Positions 56,801 through 64,000 of a stretch of DNA of 64,000 bases are shown here, in pieces. Both the position numbers and the translations under genes were made by a program. Source of the stretch: Melaminivora jejuensis (GTDB taxonomy: Bacteria; Pseudomonadota; Gammaproteobacteria; Burkholderiales; Burkholderiaceae_C); assembly GCF_017811175.1 (NCBI RefSeq), contig NZ_JACWIJ010000002.1, positions 3,100,001 to 3,164,000 on the forward strand, in the 5' to 3' direction. Position 1 is the first letter of the stretch, and each line of letters begins with the position of its first letter. The notes beneath the pieces were generated by a model. It did not search any database. It was not told the origin of the DNA and worked only from the letters and a program-made list of their open reading frames with translations.

Positions 56801-57911
56801 GCACGGCCAGATCGAGCCGTTCGGCACGCAACTCACCCGCACCGCTGTGCGTGCCGGCATCGACCTGGCGCAGCAGCAGCTGGCCGCCCGGCCAGTGCTG
56901 CCCGCCGGCAGTGGTGAAGCGCAGCTCCTCGGCGCGCAGCTCGAAGCCGCCATCGAGCCGGCGCGCACTGGCGCGGCCCGTGATGCGGCGCAGCGCCAGC
57001 GGCTGCAGATCCTGGCCCAGGGTGGCCTCGACCTCGGACAGCGCCATGTCCACCGTGGCGCCCACCAGCTGCCCGCGCCGCACATCGCCCCAGGCGCGCA
57101 CGCTGCCTGCGCCCTGCGCGATGGACAGCGCACCCAGATCGACGTGGCGCTGCAGGCGCGAGACATCGGCGCTCGGGAAGTGGCCATAGAACTGCCCGCT
57201 CCAGGTCTGCCAGTTGCCGGCGTGCTGGCTGAGCAGCCGCTGGCGGAACTGTCCGCGCAGCGTGAAGCGCTCGCCCCAGCCGGGCGCCGGCGTGGCGTCC
57301 AGGCGCACGGCGTGGCGACGGCTGCCGTTGCGCAGCACCAAATCGACCTCATGCAGCGCCAGCGGCGCCACACCGCGCAGCTCGTCCACATAGCGCAGCG
57401 TGCCGCCCTGGATGAACACCTCGGGCTGGGCAAACAGCCAGTCGGCGGCGCGGCTGTCGGCCTCGCCACTGTCGCGAAACGCCATGCCGGCGATGAAGAT
57501 GCGCCCGTCCGGCGCGCGGCGTATGTCCAGCTGCGGCGCCTCGATATAGATTTGCTCGAAGCCCAGGCGCAGCAGCGAGCGCGGCGACAGCGCCACCACC
57601 ACGCGCGGCAGTTGCAGGCCGGGCCGGCCCTCCTCGCCCAGCAGCGTGACGCCCGACAGCTGCACCGTCGGGAAGATGCCGTTGCTGGTGGCGGCGATGG
57701 CGGCCACGCGCACCGGCACCCCCAGGGCGCGTGTGGCCTGGCGCTCCAGGTGCGGACGCAGGCTGTCGATGCGCGGCACAATCCAGCCGTGCAGGCCTGC
57801 CCAGGCAGCCGCCAGCGCCAGCCAGGCCGCCGCCGTCAGGCCCAGCGCCCAGCGCGCACAGCCCGCCATGAATCTCAGAAGGCGGGAAGGAAGGGCGGGC
57901 GACTCGGACAT
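53827..57911 (-). pseudogene. yhdP: YhdP/AsmA-like intermembrane lipid transport protein, frameshifted
   Basis: Large inner-membrane-anchored protein of the AsmA-like group, implicated with TamB and YdbH in phospholipid delivery to the outer membrane. The first 780 or so codons start at ATG 57911 (MSESPALPSRLLRF) with a membrane helix (ALGLTAAAWLALAAAWAGLH), then long beta-strand-rich DUF3971 sequence. The frame breaks near 55550-55560 in CCCCGGGGG; adding one base restores P-G-G-E-A-Q-V-R-V-R-A-Q and the rest (AsmA-like C-terminus, VVVPEINAMTASLVATAINPVIG) continues to 53827. Repaired length is about 1361 aa, normal. Either a real disruption or a sequencing deletion. Confidence 0.85.
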
Positions 57912-57966
57912 TTGCGGTGGCGGGTGGTGGCGGGAATTATGGAACCTCTACTTTTCGCTTGTCCCG

Positions 57967-60710
57967 ATGCCGTCTTCCCCAGCCCTGGCACTGTCCCAGC
58001 CCCAGCCCCTGTCGCAGCATTCACGCTTCTTGCAGCGCCTGGAGCGTCGCTATGGCGCCGAGCTGGCCCTGCTGCCCGCCGGCGTGCCCGCGCGCCAGGA
58101 CATGGAGCAGACCTGCGACGCCCTGCTGGCGCGCGGCCACGGGCTGGGCGCGGCGCTGCGCATCCTGCGCCAGTTGATCCTGCACCGGCTGATGGTGCTG
58201 GACTGCGACGCCGGCGCGCCGCTGGCCGACATCACCACGCCCATGACCGAACTGGCCGAGCTGGCCCTGGAGCGCGCCAGCCAGCACGCCTGCGCCGAGC
58301 TGCAGGAGCGCCACGGCACGCCGCAGGCGCCCGACGGCAGCGCCGTGCTGCTGTGGCTCATCGGCATGGGCAAGCTGGGCGCGCGCGAGCTCAACGTCTC
58401 CAGCGACATCGACCTGGTCTATGTCTATGAGTGCGACGGCGAGACCAGCGGCCGCGCCGATGGCCGGGGCCGGCTGTCCAACCATGAATACTTCGCCCGC
58501 GCCGCCCGCGCCCTGCACGCGCTGATCGGCGAGACCACCGAGCACGGCTTCGTCTTCCGGCTCGATCTGGCGCTGCGGCCCAATGGCAACTCCGGCCCGC
58601 TGGTGTGTTCGCTGGCCGCGCTGGAGGAGTATTTCCTGGCGCACGGGCGCGAGTGGGAGCGCTTTGCCTGGCTGAAAAGCCGCGTCGTCGCGCCGCGCAC
58701 GGCCCTTCGCAGCAGCGGCGTGCAGCGCCTGCGCGAAGTGGTACTGCCCTTTGTCTTCCGGCGCTATCTGGACTACAGCGTGTTCGACGCGCTGCGTGCG
58801 CTGCACCGCCAGATCCGCGAACATGCCCTGCGCCGCGCCAGCGGCCACCCCGAGCGCGCCAACGACGTCAAGCTCTCGCGCGGCGGCATCCGCGAGCTGG
58901 AATTCACCGTGCAGCTCTTGCAGGTGGTGCGCGGCGGGCAATTCCCGGAGCTGCGCTGCCGGCCCACGCTGGAGGCCATCGCCCGCCTGGTGCAGGGCGG
59001 CCTGATGCCGCCGGCCACGGGCGCGGCGCTGGCGCAGGCCTATGCCTTCCTGCGCCGCGTCGAGCATCGCATCCAGTACCTGGACGACCAGCAGACCCAC
59101 GTGCTGCCCACGCGCGACGACGACCTGGCCTGGCTTGCCGCCACGCTGGGACTGCCGTGCTGCGACTTCCTGCGCGAGCTGGACACGCACCGCGAACTGG
59201 TGGCGCAGGAGTTCGACCGCCTGCTGGGCGGGCCGCAGAAAAAGACCGGCTGCAATGGCGGCGGCTGCGCCGGCCCGCGCGCCCAGGCTGGCGCTGGCCC
59301 GAATGCCCCGACCTGGACGCCCTGGCCGCGCAACTGCCGCCGGCGCTGGCCAGCCGGGTGCAGGCCTGGCGCACGCACCCGCGCGTGCAGGAGCTGCGCG
59401 AGCGCTCGCGCGAACGCCTGGCGCTGGTGGTGCAGCGCACCGGCGGCTGGCTGGCCGAAGGCCGCTTCACCGAGGAGGCCGCCGCGCGGCTGCTGGACTG
59501 GCTGGAGCCGCTGCTACGCCGCGAGAGCTATCTGGCGCTGCTGCTGGAGCGCCCGGCGGTGCATGAACACCTGCTGCACCTGCTGGGCGCAGCGCGCTGG
59601 CCGGCGCGCTACATGATGCTGCACCCCGGCGTGATCGACGAGCTGGCCGGCGGCGCCATCCTGGGCGAGCGCTTCGTGCCCGAAGACTTCGAGCGCGAGC
59701 TGGCGTTGCGCCTGGCCGCGCTGCAATCGACCGGCGAGGACGATGACGAGAACCTGCTCGACCTGCTGCGCCGCGCGCACCACGCCGAGGTTTTTCGCAC
59801 CCTGGCGCGCGACGTGGAGGGGCGCATCAGCGTGGAGCAGGTGGCCGACGACCTGTCGCTGCTGGCCGACAGCGTGCTGCGCGTGACCAGCCAGTGGTGC
59901 TGGCAGCGCCTGAAGAACCGCCATCGGCAGGAGCCGCGCTTTGCCATCATTGGCTACGGCAAGCTGGGCGGCAAGGAGCTGGGCTACGGCAGCGACCTGG
60001 ACATCGTGTTCGTCTTCGACGATGGCGACGAGCGCGCCCCCGAGGTCTATGCGGCCTTCGTGCGCAAGCTCATCAACTGGCTGGCCGTCAAGACCGGCGA
60101 GGGCGATCTGTTCGAGATCGACACCGAGCTGCGGCCCAACGGCAACTCGGGCCTGCTGGTGAGCAGTTTCGACTCCTATGCCGACTACCAGTGCCAGCGC
60201 GGCAGCAACACCGCCTGGACGTGGGAGCACCAGGCCATGACGCGGGCGCGCTTCGTGCTGGGGGCCGAAGACCTGCGCGCACGCTTCGACGCCGTGCGCC
60301 AGGCCGTCATCACCGCGCCGCGCGACCTGGGCGCGCTGGCCGGCGAGATCATGGCCATGCGCGAGCGCCTGCGCGCCGCGCACGCCACAGCCGCCGACTG
60401 GTTCGACATCAAGCACGGCCACGGCGGGATGCTGGACGTGGAGTTCGCCGTGCAGTACCTGGTGCTAGCGCACTCGCGCGCCCACCCCGAGCTGCAGGAC
60501 AACAAGGGCAACATCGCCCTGCTGGCGCGCGCCGAGGACGCCGGCCTGCTGCCCGCCGGCCTGGGCCGCGCCGCCGCCGATGCCTATCGCACGCTGCGCC
60601 TGATCCAGCACCGCGCGCGCCTGGACGAACAGCCGGCGCGCGTGCCCACCGGCGGCCTGGGCGCCGAGCGCGAGGCCGTGCAGGCGCTGTGGCAGGCGGT
60701 ATTTGCTTGA
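57967..60710 (+). pseudogene. glnE: Glutamine synthetase adenylyltransferase/deadenylase, frameshifted
   Basis: Bifunctional enzyme that adds or removes AMP on glutamine synthetase according to nitrogen status. The N-terminal deadenylylase domain has GMGKLGARELNVSSDIDLVY and DLALRPNGNSGPLV; the C-terminal adenylylating domain has GYGKLGGKELGYGSDLDIVF and DTELRPNGNSGLLV. The reading frame breaks between them at about 59265-59285 (..GGGCAGPR / GWRWPECPDLDAL..). Total span 2744 bp is one short of a multiple of three, so one inserted base gives a normal 914 aa protein. The break lies in the interdomain linker. ATG 57967 (MPSSPALAL). Divergent from yhdP. Confidence 0.85.
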
Positions 60711-60762
60711 ATTTTGATAGCTGCCAGCGCTTGTCTGGCAAGGGTTTGAGGCCGATTTGGCT
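60709..60762 (+). repeat. 50-bp interspersed repeat, copy 12
   Basis: GAATTTTGATAGCTGCCAGCGC..TGGCAAGGGTTTGAGGCCGAT. It overlaps the last base(s) of the glnE stop and fills the spacer before kdsD. It is the copy closest to the apparent consensus. Confidence 0.85.
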
Positions 60763-60795
60763 GAATAATTCCACCCCGTCGATAAAATCCCCACC

Positions 60796-61797
60796 ATGTC
60801 CGCCTCCCTGCCTGCCGTCCCGGCCCTGCCCGATGAACAAATCCTGCGCCTGGCCCGCGACACCCTGGCCATCGAGGCGCAGGCGCTGCACGGCGTGGCC
60901 GCGCGCCTGGGCGCGCCCTTCGTGCAGGCCGTGCAGCTGCTGCTGGCCACCACTGGGCGCGTCATCGTCATGGGCATGGGCAAGAGTGGCCATGTCGGGC
61001 GCAAGATCGCCGCCACGCTGGCCTCCACCGGCACGCCGGCCTTCTTCGTCCACCCGGCCGAGGCCAGCCACGGCGACTTAGGCATGGTGACTGCCGGCGA
61101 CCTGGTGCTGGCCCTGTCCAACAGCGGCGAGAGCAGCGAGCTGAACGTGCTGCTGCCGCTGCTGCGGCGCCAGGACGTGCCGCTGGTGGCGCTCACGGGC
61201 CGGCTGGATTCGACCCTGGCGCGTCATGCCGACGTGGCGCTGGACTGCGGTGTCGAGCGCGAGGCCTGCCCCTTGAATCTGGCGCCCACCGCCAGCACTA
61301 CGGCGCAACTGGCGCTGGGCGATGCGCTGGCCGTGACGCTGCTGGACGCGCGCGGCTTCCGGCCCGAGGACTTTGCCCGCTCGCACCCCGGCGGCGCGCT
61401 GGGCCGGCGCCTGCTGACCCATGTGCGCGACGTGATGCGTGGCGGCGACGCCGTGCCGCGCGTGCTGCCCGAGGCAGATTTCGGCCAATTGATGCGCGAG
61501 ATGAGCGCCAAGGGCGTGGGCGCCGCCGCCATCGTCGATGAGGCCGGCCGGCCCCTGGGCATCTTCACCGACGGCGACCTGCGCCGGCGCATCGAGGCCG
61601 GCCTGGAGCTGCGCGCCCTGCGCGCGCGCGAGGTCATGCACGCCGGGCCGCGCACCATCGCCGCCGACGCCCTGGCCGCCGACGCCGCGCGGCTGATGGA
61701 GCGCCACGCCATCACCAGCGTGCTGGTCACCGACGTGCATGGCGGCTTGGTGGGCATCGTCCACATTGGCGACCTGATGCGCGCCAAGGTCATCTGA
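60796..61797 (+). CDS. kdsD: D-arabinose 5-phosphate isomerase (KpsF/GutQ family)
   Basis: 333 aa. Converts ribulose-5-P to arabinose-5-P, first step of Kdo synthesis for lipopolysaccharide. SIS domain with GMGKSGHVGRKIAATLASTG and SNSGESSELN, ASTTAQLALGDALAV active-site stretch, then two CBS domains (VRDVMRGG.., VMHAGPRTI..). Located 16 bp before kdsC, forming kdsD-kdsC-lptC. ATG 60796. Confidence 0.96.
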   Translation: MSASLPAVPALPDEQILRLARDTLAIEAQALHGVAARLGAPFVQAVQLLLATTGRVIVMGMGKSGHVGRKIAATLASTGTPAFFVHPAEASHGDLGMVTAGDLVLALSNSGESSELNVLLPLLRRQDVPLVALTGRLDSTLARHADVALDCGVEREACPLNLAPTASTTAQLALGDALAVTLLDARGFRPEDFARSHPGGALGRRLLTHVRDVMRGGDAVPRVLPEADFGQLMREMSAKGVGAAAIVDEAGRPLGIFTDGDLRRRIEAGLELRALRAREVMHAGPRTIAADALAADAARLMERHAITSVLVTDVHGGLVGIVHIGDLMRAKVI

Positions 61798-61813
61798 AAG
61801 AGACAGGTTGCGC

Positions 61814-62389
61814 ATGGCAGACCTACACGCTCCGCTGGCTCCGCTGGCCCCCGTCATCACCTTTGCACCCGAGCTGCTGCTGTGCGCCCAGGACGTGCGC
61901 GTGGCGTTCTTCGATGTCGATGGCGTGCTGACCGACGGCGGCCTGTATTTCTCCGAGGCGGGCGAGACGCTCAAGCGCTTCCACACGCTCGATGGCCACG
62001 GCCTGAAGCTGCTGCAGCAAGGCGGCATCACCCCGGCCATCGTCACCGGGCGCGACTCGCCGGCGCTGCGCCTACGTCTGCAGGCGCTGGGCGTGCAGCA
62101 CGCGCGCTTCGGCACCGAGGACAAGGCTCCGGCAGCGGCCAGCATCCTGGCCGAGCTGGGCCTGTCGTGGCAGCAGGCCGCCGCCATGGGCGACGACTGG
62201 CCCGATCTGCCCCTGCTGCGCCGCGCCGCCCTGTCCTGCGCGCCGCCCGATGCGCACGCCGAGGTGCGCGCCGTGGCCCGGCACATCACCCGGGCCTGCG
62301 CCGGGCAGGGTGCGGCGCGCGAGCTGTGCGACCTGCTGCTCACCGCCAGCGGGCGCTACGCCAGCCTGCTGGCGCGGTACGCAGCATGA
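61814..62389 (+). CDS. kdsC: 3-deoxy-manno-octulosonate-8-phosphate phosphatase
   Basis: 191 aa HAD-superfamily tetrameric phosphatase making Kdo from Kdo-8-P. The motif I nucleophile is in FFDVDGVLTDG (both aspartates present), motif II in IVTGRDSPALRLR, motif III lysine in TEDKAPA, motif IV in AAMGDDWPDLPLL. ATG 61814; TTG 61808 is less likely. The stop overlaps lptC (ATGA). Confidence 0.96.
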   Translation: MADLHAPLAPLAPVITFAPELLLCAQDVRVAFFDVDGVLTDGGLYFSEAGETLKRFHTLDGHGLKLLQQGGITPAIVTGRDSPALRLRLQALGVQHARFGTEDKAPAAASILAELGLSWQQAAAMGDDWPDLPLLRRAALSCAPPDAHAEVRAVARHITRACAGQGAARELCDLLLTASGRYASLLARYAA

Positions 62390-63045
62390 GCCCGGTCGCT
62401 GCGCCGCAGTCCCCGCCGCACCGCGCGCCCCGATCGTTGCGCCAGCTCTGGGAGCGCGTGTCGCTGTACCTGCCGGTGCTGCTCATGGCGCTGCTGGCGC
62501 TGGGCACCTGGTGGCTGGTACGCAACGCGCCCAAGCCGCAACTGCCGGTGGCCGACAGGCCGGCCAGCCATGAGCCCGATTACTACATGCGCGATTTTTC
62601 CGTCAAGAGCTTCGAGGCCGATGGCCGGCTGGGCAGCGAGTTGCGCGGCACGCTGCTCAAGCACTATCCGGACACCGACACGCTGGAGGTCGATCAGGCG
62701 CGGATGCGCTCGACCGGCGAGGACGGGCGCGTGCTCACGGCGCGCGCCCACCGCGCCCTGAGCAATGCTGACGGCTCCGAGGTGCAACTCTTTGGCCAGG
62801 CGCAGGTGGTGCGCGAGCCGCTGGCGCCGCCGGGCGGCGGCGCGCCCACGCCGCGCCTGGAGTTCGCCGGCGAGTTCCTGCACGCCTGGGTCAAGGAAGA
62901 GCGCGTGCGCTCCCATCAGCCGGTGACGCTGCGCCGGGGCAGCGACACCTTCACCGCCGACAGCCTGGAGTACGACCATCTCAGCCAGGTGCTGGAGCTG
63001 CGCGGGCGCGTGCGCGGCAGCCTGGCGGCGCCGGCGACGCGCTGA
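62386..63045 (+). CDS. lptC: LPS export ABC transporter periplasmic protein LptC
   Basis: 219 aa bitopic protein linking the LptBFG pump to the LptA bridge. Membrane helix SLYLPVLLMALLALGTWWLV, then a beta-jellyroll with PDYYMRDFSVKSFEADGRLGSELRG and FTADSLEYDHLSQVLELRGRVRG, typical of the family. Overlaps kdsC by four bases. The genes lptA and lptB, usually next, are absent; an AAGGAG ribosome-binding sequence remains right after the stop with no gene behind it. Confidence 0.93.
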   Translation: MSPVAAPQSPPHRAPRSLRQLWERVSLYLPVLLMALLALGTWWLVRNAPKPQLPVADRPASHEPDYYMRDFSVKSFEADGRLGSELRGTLLKHYPDTDTLEVDQARMRSTGEDGRVLTARAHRALSNADGSEVQLFGQAQVVREPLAPPGGGAPTPRLEFAGEFLHAWVKEERVRSHQPVTLRRGSDTFTADSLEYDHLSQVLELRGRVRGSLAAPATR

Positions 63046-63140
63046 AGGAGCACCGGGCGGGCACTGGCAGCGCATCCGGGACTGGTGCGGGGGCGAGGAC
63101 GAAAGGCAAGGCTTCAGCCTGGCCGCTGGCGGATGAGGAA

Positions 63141-63172
63141 ACAAGAAAGGCTCCGTGAGGAGCCTTTCTTGT
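63141..63172. terminator. Bidirectional rho-independent terminator
   Basis: Perfect 14-bp stem ACAAGAAAGGCTCC / GGAGCCTTTCTTGT with GTGA loop; A- and T-rich ends in both directions. It separates lptC and the convergent RNA-binding protein gene. Confidence 0.9.
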
Positions 63173-63223
63173 CCTGCCTGGACAGCGACTGTGGGGTCAG
63201 CTGTCAGCAGTCATCAACAACCA

Positions 63224-63736
63224 TCAATAGCCGCTGTTGCCGCCGCCGTAGCCGCCACCGCTGCGGCCACCGCCGTAGCCGCCGCCACCACCGCTGCGGC
63301 CACTGCCGCCGTAGGGGCTGCGAAAGCCGCCTTCGCTGCGACCGCCGCCGTAGCCGCCACCGCCGCCTTCACGGCCACCGCCGTAGCCGCCGCCACCGCT
63401 GCGGCCACCGCCGCCGTAGCCGCCGCCACCACCAAAGCCGCCACCGCCGCCGCCGTAGCCGCCGCCACCGCTGCGCGGGGGACGCGGCTCCATCGGACGG
63501 GCCTCATTGACGACGATGCTGCGACCGCCCAGGGACTGGCCGTTCATGCCGTTGATGGCTTGCTGCGCCTCTTCGTCGCTGCCCATCTCGACAAAGCCGA
63601 AACCCTTGGAGCGACCGGTGTCGCGCTCCATCATGACCTTGGCGCTGGTGACTGCGCCGAACTGGCCGAAGGCCTGCTCCAGGTCCTGGTCGCGCACGGA
63701 ATAGGGCAGGTTGCCTACGTACAGTTTGTTGCCCAT
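63224..63736 (-). CDS. RNA-binding protein with RRM and glycine-rich tail
   Basis: 170 aa. One RRM (about residues 2-80) with RNP2 KLYVGNL and RNP1 KGFGFVEM, followed by a Gly/Tyr/Arg-rich tail of GGGYGGG and GGRSGGGG units ending GGNSGY. Similar to small cold- or stress-induced RRM proteins of cyanobacteria and betaproteobacteria; its likely role is RNA chaperoning. The tail could promote condensation, as in eukaryotic RGG proteins (inference). ATG 63736 has GAGGAG upstream. The 264 bp to the window end hold no gene I can support. Confidence 0.93.
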   Translation of the reverse strand: MGNKLYVGNLPYSVRDQDLEQAFGQFGAVTSAKVMMERDTGRSKGFGFVEMGSDEEAQQAINGMNGQSLGGRSIVVNEARPMEPRPPRSGGGGYGGGGGGFGGGGGYGGGGRSGGGGYGGGREGGGGGYGGGRSEGGFRSPYGGSGRSGGGGGYGGGRSGGGYGGGNSGY

Positions 63737-64000
63737 CAGGGACTCCTCAAAAACAAAAAAATTCAGCGACGGAGTCCCGAACCGCAGCCAGTGAATCACA
63801 AAGACGCCCTATGCGCGAAAACTGACGGATCACCGCAACCTCGACAGGTACCGAAAAACAAAAAATACCTGCTCGGTCATTATGTGCCACAACCCCCCGG
63901 CTGCCTCAATGGTTTTTTGGCAAACAGGCAAGCGTATTTGCCACAAAGGGAAAGTCCGCAGAAGTTCGTAGCGGCCTCGCTACAATCCGCGCCGGTCCAT

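Noticed and set aside
63230..63480. Dense short tandem repeats, CRISPR-like at first sight
   Set aside because: They are codon repeats for the Gly-rich tail of the RRM protein, with 6-12 bp periods and no spacers.
63961..64000. TACAAT at 63981 as a promoter for a gene beyond the window
   Set aside because: No matching -35 element at 16-18 bp, and no gene visible to support it.

Overview
This is a high-GC chromosomal segment from a betaproteobacterium. It is most likely a member of the Comamonadaceae (Acidovorax / Alicycliphilus / Melaminivora type). The inference rests on gene content and codon use (tkt-gap neighbourhood, single-chain indolepyruvate:ferredoxin oxidoreductase, DUF1631, topoisomerase III with a SWIB tail) and on a roughly 50-bp intergenic repeat built around GATAGCTG..AGCGCTTG..CAAGGGTTTGAGGCC. 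I recognise that repeat from Comamonadaceae genomes but know of no formal name. I see no rRNA, tRNA, CRISPR array, transposase or prophage.

Layout. 1-2.0 kb: pepP (cut by the window edge) and murU. 2.1-7.7 kb: tkt and gap, split by a type II restriction-modification pair of much lower GC. 7.9-10.2 kb: L,D-transpeptidase, M23 peptidase and a DUF924 protein. 10.5-17.2 kb: mostly small metabolic and stress genes (hibernation factor, class-I amidotransferase, SlyD, SDR, DUF1439 lipoprotein, DTW tRNA-modifying enzyme, GST, VOC protein). 17.4-19.0 kb: a class II Fic protein. 19.1-24.7 kb: topB with a SWIB domain, divergent from a SET methyltransferase-birA-SPOR operon. 24.8-29.7 kb: a TctD/TctE-like two-component pair, dadA with a divergent Lrp regulator, and a MarR regulator. 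29.8-37.5 kb: recA-recX behind a clear SOS promoter, DUF1631, and yajC-secD-secF. 37.9-45.4 kb: MscS channel, indolepyruvate oxidoreductase with a divergent Lrp regulator, and an MFS exporter. 45.5-53.8 kb: a DUF2868-like membrane protein, mltA, an OmpA-like lipoprotein, a FixJ/DctB-type two-component pair and a nitrilase-family hydrolase. 53.8-60.7 kb: yhdP and glnE, each interrupted by a single-base frameshift. 60.8-63.7 kb: kdsD-kdsC-lptC, a terminator, and a glycine-rich RRM protein.

How the genes work together. Much of the window serves the envelope: peptidoglycan recycling and remodelling (murU, L,D-transpeptidase, M23, mltA, SPOR), lipopolysaccharide precursor and transport (kdsD, kdsC, lptC), protein export (yajC-secDF) and intermembrane lipid traffic (yhdP). 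A second theme is amino-acid and nitrogen use (dadA/Lrp, indolepyruvate oxidoreductase/Lrp, glnE, Nit-type amidase, amidotransferase).

The most unusual material is the restriction-modification insertion, the activity of the small repeats, the SET/SWIB chromatin-like pair, and several apparent gene-decay or rearrangement scars. At least twelve copies of the 50-bp repeat are present. One sits in frame inside murU, one has apparently removed the stop of recX, and several touch start or stop codons. Two larger palindromes of about 165 bp overlap stop codons.
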